Shown piece after piece: positions 53,100 through 60,458 of a stretch of 64,000 nt of DNA. Origin of the DNA: Chloroflexota bacterium. Lineage in GTDB: Bacteria; Chloroflexota; Anaerolineae; CG2-30-64-16. Location: assembly GCA_026389845.1 (NCBI GenBank), contig JAPLHB010000186.1:1-64000 (forward strand), written 5' to 3'. The translations under genes were made by a program, and so were the position numbers. The first letter of the stretch is position 1, and each line of letters starts with the position of its first letter. Below the pieces are notes generated by a model. That model was not told the DNA's origin. It did no database searches and saw nothing but the letters and a program-made list of their open reading frames with translations.

Positions 53100-53990
53100 A
53101 TGAACACCCGCACACGCATCACCCTCTCACTCGCGGCCATCGTCCTGATCATCGCGGTCAGGGTCGTCGCCATCTACTGGCGACCCGACGGCGCGGCGAC
53201 GCACGCCGCGCCATCGCTCGTGGCCGCGGCCCCTGCGGGCACGGCCAACGTGAGCCTGATCCCCGCGACCGCCAGCGCCACGGCCGGCGAAGCGCTCACT
53301 CTGACCGTCCAGGTGCAGGGCGCGGAAAGCCTGGGCGGCTGGGAGCTGCGGCTTGCGTTCGATCCGGTCTACGTCGAACTGGAGGCGGTGACGCCCGGCG
53401 CCTTTCTGGCTTCGCCCCCGCGTACGACAGGCGCGCTTGGCCCATCGAGCGCCGGCGATGCCGGACATTGGATGATGGGGGGTTACTCCTACGGGAGTGA
53501 GGCGGGGGTCACCGGGGACGGCGCGCTGGCCTATCTCCGGCTGCGCCCGCTGGCCGAAGGGCAGGTCAGCCTGACCTTGGACCAGCTTCAACTGGCGGCC
53601 GTCCAGGGCACACAGGTCGAGGTGCAGCCGTCCACCGCACAGACGGGACAACTCACCATCACGGCCCCGCGCCTGGTCTCCGGCAACCGGCAAGGCAGCG
53701 ACGTCGTGCTCACCTGGCAGCACGACAGCCAGTACACGGGCTATGAGGTCTGGCAGCACACCGCGCCCTATTTCGCGGCCGGCGCGCCCGCGACCCTCAT
53801 CGCCACCGGCCTGCCGCCCGCGCCCAACTGCACGCAAAACGGCGCGACCATCACCTGCGCCGATCCGGGCGTCATCGGCGGCGGCCAGGGCAGCCATTTC
53901 TACGTGATCCGCGGCATCCGGCCGAGCGGAACGCGGGTAAGTTTCAACCGGCTGGGGCAGTTCGATTTCGCGGCCCAGCCGGGGCAGTAG
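53100..53990 (+). CDS. secreted cohesin-like domain protein
   Basis: 296 aa from ATG 53100 (MNTRTRITLSL); the frame upstream belongs to the promoter region. N-terminal signal/anchor helix (about 7-25), then a cohesin/dockerin-type beta sandwich (about 48-195: VSLIPATASATAGEALTLTVQVQGAESLGGWELRLAFDP in blocks, then GDGALAYLRLRPL). A second fibronectin-like beta domain with one Cys pair (NCTQNGATITC) fills about 200-290. No dockerin partner is seen. Probably an extracellular recognition or matrix protein. Confidence 0.72.
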   Translation: MNTRTRITLSLAAIVLIIAVRVVAIYWRPDGAATHAAPSLVAAAPAGTANVSLIPATASATAGEALTLTVQVQGAESLGGWELRLAFDPVYVELEAVTPGAFLASPPRTTGALGPSSAGDAGHWMMGGYSYGSEAGVTGDGALAYLRLRPLAEGQVSLTLDQLQLAAVQGTQVEVQPSTAQTGQLTITAPRLVSGNRQGSDVVLTWQHDSQYTGYEVWQHTAPYFAAGAPATLIATGLPPAPNCTQNGATITCADPGVIGGGQGSHFYVIRGIRPSGTRVSFNRLGQFDFAAQPGQ

Positions 53991-54053
53991 ATTCTTACTC
54001 CATAGACGCCTCCTGACCTTCGGCGATCACTGGATCGCCATTGTCGCGCACAT

Positions 54054-54071
54054 TGCGTTTTGGAAGCGTTT
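54054..54071 (-). promoter_or_regulatory. SARP-type operator, site D (inverted orientation)
   Basis: On the minus strand AAACGCT (54071-54065), 4-base spacer, AAACGCA (54060-54054), followed after 8 bases by a poor -10 (GACAAT). Same heptamers and spacing as sites A-C. It points away from the BTAD gene, 66 bases from site A, and no gene lies immediately downstream. May assist looping or be a relic. Confidence 0.45.
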
Positions 54072-54137
54072 CCTCCCGTCGTTTCTATCTGGCCCCCACT
54101 TGTCGTGACGCAAGACTTGTCGCCGCTGCCCTCAACG

Positions 54138-54230
54138 AAATGCTTTTGAAACGCTGATTGTGCTATACTCATGTCATGATTGTTACGAGCACGCAAAAGA
54201 GTTGACTCGCCAGACATCGTGTGGTATAAA
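54138..54230 (+). promoter_or_regulatory. SARP-type operator site A and two promoters of the BTAD gene
   Basis: Site A: AAATGCT (54138-54144), 4 bases, AAACGCT (54149-54155), 8 bases, -10 TATACT (54164-54169), without a good -35. A second, factor-independent-looking promoter follows: TTGACT (54202-54207), 17 bases, TATAAA (54225-54230). The first would be activator-dependent (autoactivation), the second basal. The rest of 53991-54305 shows site D only. Confidence 0.65.
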
Positions 54231-54305
54231 TAGCAGACAAACAAATCACAACCGTCAGTCATCGCGCTGCCGGTGTGAGAACGTCAGTGCCGGGAGGGGA
54301 CAAAT

Positions 54306-57300
54306 GTGACTCCCAATTTGTGCATTCAGCTCCTGGGAGAGTTCGGTCTGGTTTGCAACGGAAGTCGCGTGACTGCCGTTACCACTGCACGCGCGCAGTC
54401 GCTACTGGCTTACTTGCTCCTCCACCGCGCGGCGCCCCAATCTCGCCGGCACCTCGCCTTTACCCTGTGGCCCGATTCCTCCGAGGGCCAGGCCCGCACC
54501 AATCTCCGCAACTTGCTGCACTCGCTGCGCCAGTCGTTGCCCCAGGCCGATGACTACCTGCGCGCCGATTTCGCGACCCTCCAATGGCGTCCGGATGCGC
54601 CGTTCCGCCTGGACGTCGCCGAGTTCGAGCAGGCCTGCGCTGCGGGCGTGCTGCAGGCAGCGGTTGATCTTTACAGGGGCGACTTGTTGCCAGCTTGCTA
54701 CGACGACTGGATTCAGCCGGAGCGCGCGCGTCTGCAGGGCATGTTCATCGCGGCAGCGGAGCAGTTGGTGCGCCAATTGGAAGAACGCCGTGACTACGGC
54801 GCCGCGTTGGCGGTCATCCAACACCTGCTGCGCCACGATCCCCTGCGCGAGGAAACCCACCGCGCCTTGATTCGCCTCCATGCCCTGAATGGCGACCGCG
54901 CGGCTGCGTTGCGCGCCTACCACGCCTGCGTTACCGTCTTGCAGCGCGAGCTTGAGGTGGCGCCGGATCGGGCCACCCGCCAGCTTTACGAGCGGCTGAT
55001 GAGGACTGAGCCTGCTGGCGGGGAAACTGCGGCTGCTCCGCTGCCGTTGGCAGCCGCATTGCCCCTGGTGGGGCGTGACCCCGAGTGGGCACGCCTGCTC
55101 GCGGCGTGGCACGCGGCTGCTGGCGGCAAGCCCCATCTGCTGCTGTTGTCCGGCGAGGCGGGCATCGGCAAGACGCGCCTGGCCGAAGAGTTGCTGGCCT
55201 GGACCGGCCGCCAGGGCTTGACTGCGGCGGCCGCCCGCTGCTATGCCGCCGAGGGCGCGTTGGCCTATGCGCCGGTCGTTGCCTGGCTGAGTTCATCCCC
55301 GCTGCGCAAACGGCTGGCGACGCTCGACGCCGTCTGGTTGACCGAGGTGGCGCGTCTGTTGCCCGAACTGCTGACCGAGCAGCCCAGGCTCCCGCGTCCG
55401 GGACCACTCAAGGAAAGTTGGCAGCGCCAGCGGTTGTTCGAGGCCCTGGCGCGCGCCGTGCTTGGATCAGGGGAGCCGCTGCTGCTCGTGGTGGACGACC
55501 TGCAGTGGTGCGACCAAGACACATTGGAGTGGCTGCGCTATCTGCTGCGTTTCGACCCCAAGGCGCGACTATTGGTCGTCGGCACGGTGCGCGCGGAGGA
55601 TCTCGGCGCCGATCAGCCGCTGGCTGCCCTGGTTTCGACGTTACGCCGGGATGGACTGGTGGCCGAACTGGCGCTCGACCCGCTGAACGCTGAGGAGACC
55701 GCGGCGCTGGCTGCCTGCACGGCTGCGCAACCCCTGACCCCCCAACAGCAGGTCCGTCTGCACCAGGAAACGGAGGGCAACCCGTTATTCGTCGTGGAGA
55801 TGGTGCGCGCCGGGTTAGACTTGGGCGATGTGAAACCAGCGACGCCGGAGGGGCAGACTGCTGGGCAGTCGCCGCTGGCGCACCTGCGCGCACTCCCGCC
55901 CAAGGTTCACGCCGTCCTGCACGCCCGGTTGGCTCAATTGTCGCCGGACGCGCGGGCATTGGCCGGCCTGGCCGCGACCATCGGCCGTGACTTTACCTTT
56001 CCCGTGCTGGCGGGGGCGAGCGATCAAGCCGAAGCCGCGTTGGTACGGAGCCTGGATGAGTTGTGGCAGCGGCGGATCATCCGGGAGCAAGGCACAGATG
56101 CCTATGACTTCACGCACGACAAACTGCGGGAGGTCGCTTATACCAGCCTCAGCGCGGCGCGACGGCGTTTGCTGCATGGCCGCGTGGCCCAAGCGCTCGA
56201 AGCAACGTGCCAATGCGGAAAGGACGCCGTTTGTGGCCAGGTGGCGACACATTACGAGTCGGCCGGGCGTTTCGCGCAAGCCATCCCGCACTACCAACGC
56301 GCGGCCGAGTTTGCCCAACGGTTTTACGCCAACCCCGACGCGATCCGCTACACCCGCCGCGCGTTGGTGCTGCTGGAAGGACCAGCCGGTCCCGCGCCCG
56401 CGTTGGCCGCCGAGCTGCACGAGCGCCTGGGCGATGTCCTGCATTTCACTGGGCAGTACGATGAAGCCAGGGCGGCCTATGGGCGGGCAGGGGCGCCAGT
56501 TACTGGGGCTGATCCGATCTTGCAGGCCCGCCTGCGCCGAAAAATCGGCAACACCTGGCGTGAGCAGTACCACTACGAAGCAGCGTTGCAGGCGTATGCG
56601 GAAGCAGAGCGCATTCTGGGTGGGCCTGCGGCGCTGGATTCCGCAGAGTTTCCCATGCTGGGCGCGGCGCCATGGCCGATGAAAACAGCGGAGGCGGCTC
56701 CCATGCCGCCGGAGCGTCGGGCATGGGAGCCCGACCCGCTATTCTCAGGACAGGGCGCCCCGTCTGTTGCCCAAGCCCGCGTGCAGGCGGCGAACGCGAC
56801 CGAGCATCCACCCGCGTGGTGGCAGGAGTGGATCCAGGTCTTGTTTGACACGAACATGCTGTATTACTGGCAGAGGCAAGTGCCGCAGGCCGATGAATTA
56901 CGGCGCACACTGCAGCCGATGGTTGAGCAGCACGGCACACCGGCCCAGCGGGCCGCGTTTCTCCAACACATGTTCAGAATCGAGTTTGTGCGCAATCGCT
57001 GTGTGGCGACGGATGAAATGGTCACGTGGGCCACGGCAGCCCTGGCTGCCCTGGGGGAATCGGGGGATAGCGCGGGCATTGCCGGGGCGCAGTTTCAAGT
57101 CGGCTTCGCCGTGTTGTGGCATAGCGATCCGCACAGCGCGCGGGAACCGTTGCAGCGTGCGCTGCGCCTGGCCGAAGAGACCGGCGACATCGCCTTGCAA
57201 ACCCGCTGCCTCACCTACCTGACCATTGCCTACCGGCAGTGCGGGCAGGTGGCGGAGACGGCCAAACTCGCCGCGCAAGCCCTTGTCGCAGCCACAACCG

Positions 57301-57680
57301 TACACATGCCCGAATACGTGGGGGCAGCCCAGGCGAACCAGGCGTGGCTGGCGTGGTTAAGCGGCGATACGGGGACTACAGAAGCGCACGGTCGCGCCGC
57401 GCTGGCGTCGTGGCATCAACTTGACCCCGGCCATGCCAGTATGCCGTTCCAGTGGCTCGCGTTGTGGCCCTTGATCGCGGCGGCGCTGCACGAGAAACAA
57501 CTCTCCCTCGCTGTCGAGTATGCGCGCAACCTGCTCGACCCCAGCCAGCAGCAGTTGCCCGATGCCTTGACAGCCAGCCTCGAACAGGCCGTGCAGGCGT
57601 GGACCGAAGACGCGCCCGAATCGGCGCACAGCCTGCTCGATCAGTCCTTGACCCTGGCGCAACAGATGCATTACCTCTGA
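54306..57680 (+). CDS. BTAD/SARP-type regulator with ATPase and TPR domains (AfsR-like)
   Basis: 1124 aa; GTG start preceded by GGAGGGG. Winged-helix DNA-binding region about 5-95 (SLLAYLLLHRAAPQSRRHLAFTLW), BTAD helical domain about 95-240 (FEQACAAGVLQAAVDLYRGDLLP), STAND/AAA ATPase about 255-600 with Walker A GEAGIGKTRL (about 283) and Walker B LLLVVDDLQW (about 393), then a TPR/helical sensor to the end. Activators of this kind bind direct repeats just upstream of -10 boxes. Sites of that form occur before this gene, the secreted peptide gene and the SnoaL gene. Its last ~44 codons and downstream sequence are duplicated at 58124-58353. Confidence 0.9.
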   Translation: MTPNLCIQLLGEFGLVCNGSRVTAVTTARAQSLLAYLLLHRAAPQSRRHLAFTLWPDSSEGQARTNLRNLLHSLRQSLPQADDYLRADFATLQWRPDAPFRLDVAEFEQACAAGVLQAAVDLYRGDLLPACYDDWIQPERARLQGMFIAAAEQLVRQLEERRDYGAALAVIQHLLRHDPLREETHRALIRLHALNGDRAAALRAYHACVTVLQRELEVAPDRATRQLYERLMRTEPAGGETAAAPLPLAAALPLVGRDPEWARLLAAWHAAAGGKPHLLLLSGEAGIGKTRLAEELLAWTGRQGLTAAAARCYAAEGALAYAPVVAWLSSSPLRKRLATLDAVWLTEVARLLPELLTEQPRLPRPGPLKESWQRQRLFEALARAVLGSGEPLLLVVDDLQWCDQDTLEWLRYLLRFDPKARLLVVGTVRAEDLGADQPLAALVSTLRRDGLVAELALDPLNAEETAALAACTAAQPLTPQQQVRLHQETEGNPLFVVEMVRAGLDLGDVKPATPEGQTAGQSPLAHLRALPPKVHAVLHARLAQLSPDARALAGLAATIGRDFTFPVLAGASDQAEAALVRSLDELWQRRIIREQGTDAYDFTHDKLREVAYTSLSAARRRLLHGRVAQALEATCQCGKDAVCGQVATHYESAGRFAQAIPHYQRAAEFAQRFYANPDAIRYTRRALVLLEGPAGPAPALAAELHERLGDVLHFTGQYDEARAAYGRAGAPVTGADPILQARLRRKIGNTWREQYHYEAALQAYAEAERILGGPAALDSAEFPMLGAAPWPMKTAEAAPMPPERRAWEPDPLFSGQGAPSVAQARVQAANATEHPPAWWQEWIQVLFDTNMLYYWQRQVPQADELRRTLQPMVEQHGTPAQRAAFLQHMFRIEFVRNRCVATDEMVTWATAALAALGESGDSAGIAGAQFQVGFAVLWHSDPHSAREPLQRALRLAEETGDIALQTRCLTYLTIAYRQCGQVAETAKLAAQALVAATTVHMPEYVGAAQANQAWLAWLSGDTGTTEAHGRAALASWHQLDPGHASMPFQWLALWPLIAAALHEKQLSLAVEYARNLLDPSQQQLPDALTASLEQAVQAWTEDAPESAHSLLDQSLTLAQQMHYL

Positions 57681-57744
57681 TATTGCCACCCTACCCGATC
57701 AACGCCCCTCATCTCCTCTGAAATCCCGCAAATTCCTGCTCAGC

Positions 57745-57788
57745 AAACGCTCCAGCAAACGCTTTGGAAACGCTACGCATAGTACACT
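57745..57788 (+). promoter_or_regulatory. SARP-type operator, site B
   Basis: Three heptamers AAACGCT at 57745-57751, 57757-57763 and 57768-57774 (periods 12 and 11 bp), then 8 bases and -10 TACACT (57783-57788). No -35 hexamer. Lies 40 bases before the secreted peptide ATG. Spacing matches the published SARP model (heptamers 11 bp apart, the last one 8 bp from -10). Confidence 0.65.
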
Positions 57789-57827
57789 ACATATAGTTCA
57801 CTAATAAATCTCAAGGAGGGAATAAAC

Positions 57828-58043
57828 ATGAAACGTTTCATCTTGATTCTGACGGTCGTTCTGTTGCTGGCAACCATGGCCGCCCCCGCGGCGCTCGCGG
57901 CTGCAAGCACGACTACGGCGGGTAGCAAACTAGCGCTCCTCTGGCCGGCGCTCCCCGGGGTGTGCCCGCAGCGAATGTGCCCTGATGGCTCTGGCAGCAG
58001 TTGCTATTGCGGCGGCAAGTTGCCCCCGCCTGTCCTCTCCTGA
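57828..58043 (+). CDS. small secreted Cys-rich peptide
   Basis: 71 aa; AAGGAGG ribosome site 8 bases before ATG. Signal peptide about 1-25 (KRFILILTVVLLLATMAAPAALA), leaving a mature peptide of about 46 residues with four cysteines in the pattern C-x4-C-x7-C-x-C (GVCPQRMCPDGSGSSCYCGG), then a Pro-rich tail. Two disulfides are likely. It forms a complete unit with operator B upstream and a strong terminator downstream. Not recognised; a signalling peptide, toxin or bacteriocin are possibilities. Expression presumably depends on the BTAD regulator next door. Confidence 0.7.
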   Translation: MKRFILILTVVLLLATMAAPAALAAASTTTAGSKLALLWPALPGVCPQRMCPDGSGSSCYCGGKLPPPVLS

Positions 58044-58079
58044 TGGTCGGGAGTGTGGCGCGTAACCATCCAGGACGGT

Positions 58080-58110
58080 AAATGCCGGGAGCCGTGGGCT
58101 CCCGGCATTT
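58080..58110 (+). terminator. hairpin terminator after the secreted peptide gene
   Basis: AAATGCCGGGAGCC (58080-58093), loop GTG, GGCTCCCGGCATTT (58097-58110): perfect 14-bp stem 36 bases after the stop. The following T-tract is short (TTTGCTTGTC). Confidence 0.7.
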
Positions 58111-58123
58111 GCTTGTCAGTCAG

Positions 58124-58255
58124 CAGTGTCTGCCCGATGCCTTGGCAGCTAGCCTCGAACAGGTCGTGCAGGCGTGGGACGAAGGCGCGCCCGAATCGGC
58201 GCACGGCCTGCTCGACCAGGCGTTAGCCCTGGCGCAATAGATGCACTACCTCTAA
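58124..58255 (+). pseudogene. duplicated tail of a BTAD regulator gene
   Basis: Encodes CLPDALAASLEQVVQAWDEG...LLDQALALAQ followed by TAG and MHYL, clearly a copy of the last ~44 codons of the gene at 54306-57680 with point changes, including CAA/CAG to TAG. Similarity continues through the non-coding sequence up to operator C (58353). The rest of the second regulator gene is gone. Confidence 0.8.
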
Positions 58256-58309
58256 TCCGTGTTGCGCCCCACGTATTTCCTCTGAATTGCCCTCAAATTC
58301 CTGCCCAGC

Positions 58310-58353
58310 CAACGCTCCAGCAAACGCTTTGGAAACGCCGCGTATAGTACACT
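58310..58353 (+). promoter_or_regulatory. SARP-type operator, site C
   Basis: CAACGCT (58310-58316), AAACGCT (58322-58328), AAACGCC (58333-58339), 8 bases, TACACT (58348-58353). It arose by duplication of the site B segment and keeps the same spacing. Drives the SnoaL-like gene, whose ATG is 84 bases downstream. Confidence 0.6.
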
Positions 58354-58436
58354 GCATGTAATTCAGTTGTACCAGCCGGGGTGATCGCATTCGCGCGACG
58401 CCCCACATCATGTGCCAGCTCAAGAGGGAGGGTTTT

Positions 58437-58814
58437 ATGTCAGCCAGTGAAAACAAAACGTTCGTTCGTCGCTATCTGGACGCGATCAACGGCAAAGAGA
58501 AGCCGGCCGCGGTGGTCGATCAGTTCATCTCCGAGGCCGACGCGGTATTGAAGCAGCACATTGCGGGTTACGAAGCTGCTTTCCCGCGCTACGAAATGAT
58601 CATAGAAGACGTGATCGCGGAAGCAGACAAGGTGGTGGTGCGTTTCACCTTCCGCGCCGCCTATGGCGGCGGGTTCATGGACATCCCAGCCACGGGCCAG
58701 CAGGTCGCCATGCCGGGCATCATCATCTACCGGATCGCGGACGGCAAGATCGTGGAACACTGGATGCAAGTGGACTCGGCCGCGCTGATGCAGCAGTTAG
58801 GCGCTCAGTCGTAA
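58437..58814 (+). CDS. SnoaL-like polyketide cyclase family protein
   Basis: 125 aa from ATG 58437 (GGAGG 7 bases upstream; frame open to 58410). NTF2-like cone fold: SENKTFVRRYLDAINGKEK start, a beta sheet with YEMIIEDVIAEADKVVVRFTF, IPATGQQVAMPGIIIYRIADGKIVEHW end. The conserved Asp/His of the SnoaL pocket are plausible at IADGKIVEHW. Such proteins are isomerases, hydrolases or ligand binders; the exact role is unknown. Placed behind operator C. Confidence 0.8.
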   Translation: MSASENKTFVRRYLDAINGKEKPAAVVDQFISEADAVLKQHIAGYEAAFPRYEMIIEDVIAEADKVVVRFTFRAAYGGGFMDIPATGQQVAMPGIIIYRIADGKIVEHWMQVDSAALMQQLGAQS

Positions 58815-58827
58815 GTGGCGCTTTGCC

Positions 58828-58860
58828 AGACCTGACAGGTCTAGTAGACCTGTCAGGTCT
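58828..58860. repeat. perfect 15-bp inverted repeat
   Basis: AGACCTGACAGGTCT (58828-58842), AGT, AGACCTGTCAGGTCT (58846-58860). Each arm is itself nearly palindromic. It sits 13 bases after the SnoaL stop and exactly at the truncated edge of the Gfo/Idh/MocA remnant. It could terminate transcription or mark an insertion point. Confidence 0.65.
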
Positions 58861-58867
58861 AGCGACC

Positions 58868-59240
58868 GGTGACCGCCTGCGCCGACCCCGATCAGGCCGC
58901 CGCTGCGCGGGTGGCAGCCATCGGCGGAGTGACGGCCGTGTATGCGTCGGTGGAGGAGCTGCTCCAGCACGCCGAGGTGGACGCCGTCCTCGTCGCCACC
59001 TCGCATGACGCCCTATATGAATGCACCCTCGCCGCCATTCAGGCCGACCAGCACATGCTGGCACCGGCAGCATCGGCATCGACCCCCTGTCGTCAGGCTG
59101 GGGAGCCAGTCCCGAGATGGACGGCGGGCTGATGCTCTACGGCGGGCCTCACTTGGTGGACCAACTTCTCTGGCACCTGGGCGACGATCCGGTCGAGGTG
59201 TCTACTCTACGGCGAGCGGGAACAGATTGCTTTGATGAAG
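58868..59240 (+). pseudogene. Gfo/Idh/MocA oxidoreductase remnant
   Basis: First frame gives VTACADPDQAAAARVAAIGG, then VEELLQHAEVDAVLVATSHDALYE, the Rossmann half without its glycine loop. Near 59075 the reading shifts by two bases to GTGSIGIDPLSSGWG, then MDGGLMLYGGPHLVDQLLWHLGDDPVEV, the sheet domain. The 5' end, about 100 codons in the middle and the 3' end are missing. It is a different paralogue from the intact gene at 15483. Dead. Confidence 0.75.
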
Positions 59241-59342
59241 CGAGAAAGCGCCATTCGTGTCCGCTTGCAGTGAGACGCGGAGGAACGTATTTCGGTCCTG
59301 AGTCGAACGCGTCAGCGCCGATGGCGACTCCTTCGGGAACCG

Positions 59343-59855
59343 TCACGCCTCCGGCCGATACGGCGCTTCCTCGTCTATGTTCCCCACAAAATCGGGCAGC
59401 CCTCCGTGTCCCAACTGCTGGCGGATGGACATGATCTCGCCGATGTGATACCAGTAATGGTAGATGACGCGCAGCAGCAGGGAACCGAGCGTGGTGGTTG
59501 TCCAGCCGCGGATCGTGATCGCCTCTTGGAGCTTGGCGGTGGTCATTTCATCCAGAAACGCATCCGTCGCCCCTGTAACCGTGCGCCAGGCCGCGGTCAT
59601 CTCATCCAGCGGCGGCGTCGAGGCGGGGCGACCATAGCCGACCAGCGCGTTGAGTTGCGGAATCGGCGTCTGCCCCTGCGCCAGGGTCAGCCAGTAGCGC
59701 TGCTCCTGCCAGGCCAGGTGACCGACGATCCAACTGATGCAGTTCATGGGCAACAGCCGCCGCCGCGCATCTTCATCGGTGACGCCATCGAGCGCCCGCA
59801 GCCATTCGCTGCGGACAAAGCGGAGTTGAACGACCAGCGGGTGAAGAGAATTCAT
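59343..59855 (-). CDS. DinB-family four-helix protein
   Basis: 170 aa from ATG 59855 (MNSLHPLVVQLRFVRSEWL). Metal-binding His positions of DinB/YfiT-like proteins are visible in IVGHLAWQEQRYW and YHYWYHIGEI. These are thiol-transferase-related or damage-inducible proteins of unclear substrate. On its strand TATACT ends 6 bases before the ATG, so transcription would begin almost at the start codon (leaderless) if that box is used. That box lies within the left arm of an inverted-repeat element (59863-60106). Confidence 0.82.
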   Translation of the reverse strand: MNSLHPLVVQLRFVRSEWLRALDGVTDEDARRRLLPMNCISWIVGHLAWQEQRYWLTLAQGQTPIPQLNALVGYGRPASTPPLDEMTAAWRTVTGATDAFLDEMTTAKLQEAITIRGWTTTTLGSLLLRVIYHYWYHIGEIMSIRQQLGHGGLPDFVGNIDEEAPYRPEA

Positions 59856-59862
59856 GGGCTTA

Positions 59863-60106
59863 GTATATCCGCAGTACCGCAAAACTCGCTTATGTCACCC
59901 CTTCGCTACACTCAGGGCCTGCCCTGGGCGCAGTCGAAGGGGTCTCGTCTCGGCAAGGAGAACTTGTTCCTTCATTGCATTCAGGACAGGCTCTGAGCGC
60001 AGCGAACGGATTCTTCGCTGGTGTCACGCCGTAGCAAAAGTTCAGGGACGAACCCGCTCAGAATGACAGGCAACTGGTAGCGAGTTTTGCGCTATTGCGT
60101 ATATCC
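59863..60106. mobile_element. MITE-like inverted-repeat element (244 bp)
   Basis: Left arm 59863-59890 and right arm 60079-60106 are inverted copies, identical at 24 of 28 positions (core AGCGAGTTTTGCG). Between them is a hairpin (CCCCTTCG 59898-59905 with CGAAGGGG 59935-59942) and no gene. Target duplications are not obvious. An alternative is a duplicated promoter segment of the DinB gene. The rest of 60107-60303 shows no gene. Confidence 0.45.
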
Positions 60107-60303
60107 ACAGGCAGTCAAACGTGCAAAGCCGCGAGCCAGGCACGAGAACCCCTCTTCGTTCACGAGCATCAGCCCAACCCGAGGGCCAGTGATAGGCGTG
60201 CCCCCGCAGCGCAGATGGCAGAGCGGAAATCTTCCCGTCTGGTGCGATGATGCCTGGAACTGCGGTGTCGCGCATATTGTATTTGCCACGGGTTTGTGAT
60301 AGA

Positions 60304-60456
60304 ATGTCTCTTGCTGATGCGGGAAACTATACCGTCAATCTGCCGCCGGGGAGCACATTCGTGGCTGTCGTGAAATTGACTAGTACACCTGACTCAGGGA
60401 ACATCATAACCCTGGAGTTGTGTGTCTATCGCCAGCAACGGACGGCGCGGCGTTGA
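60304..60456 (+). CDS. small ORF, possible lectin-like domain remnant
   Basis: 50 aa (MSLADAGNYTVNLPPGSTF...). The run AGNYTVNLPPGSTFVAVVKL resembles the end of lectin-like domains attached to secreted cysteine peptidases, so this may be a remnant. However, its TGA ends two bases before the ATG of the HPr-kinase-like gene, a spacing that suggests translational coupling. No ribosome site. Uncertain. Confidence 0.3.
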   Translation: MSLADAGNYTVNLPPGSTFVAVVKLTSTPDSGNIITLELCVYRQQRTARR

Positions 60457-60458
60457 CG

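Noticed and set aside
60092-60289. 65-codon minus-strand frame between the MITE-like element and the RiPP genes
   Set aside because: No ribosome site and no recognised domain; cannot be supported as a gene.
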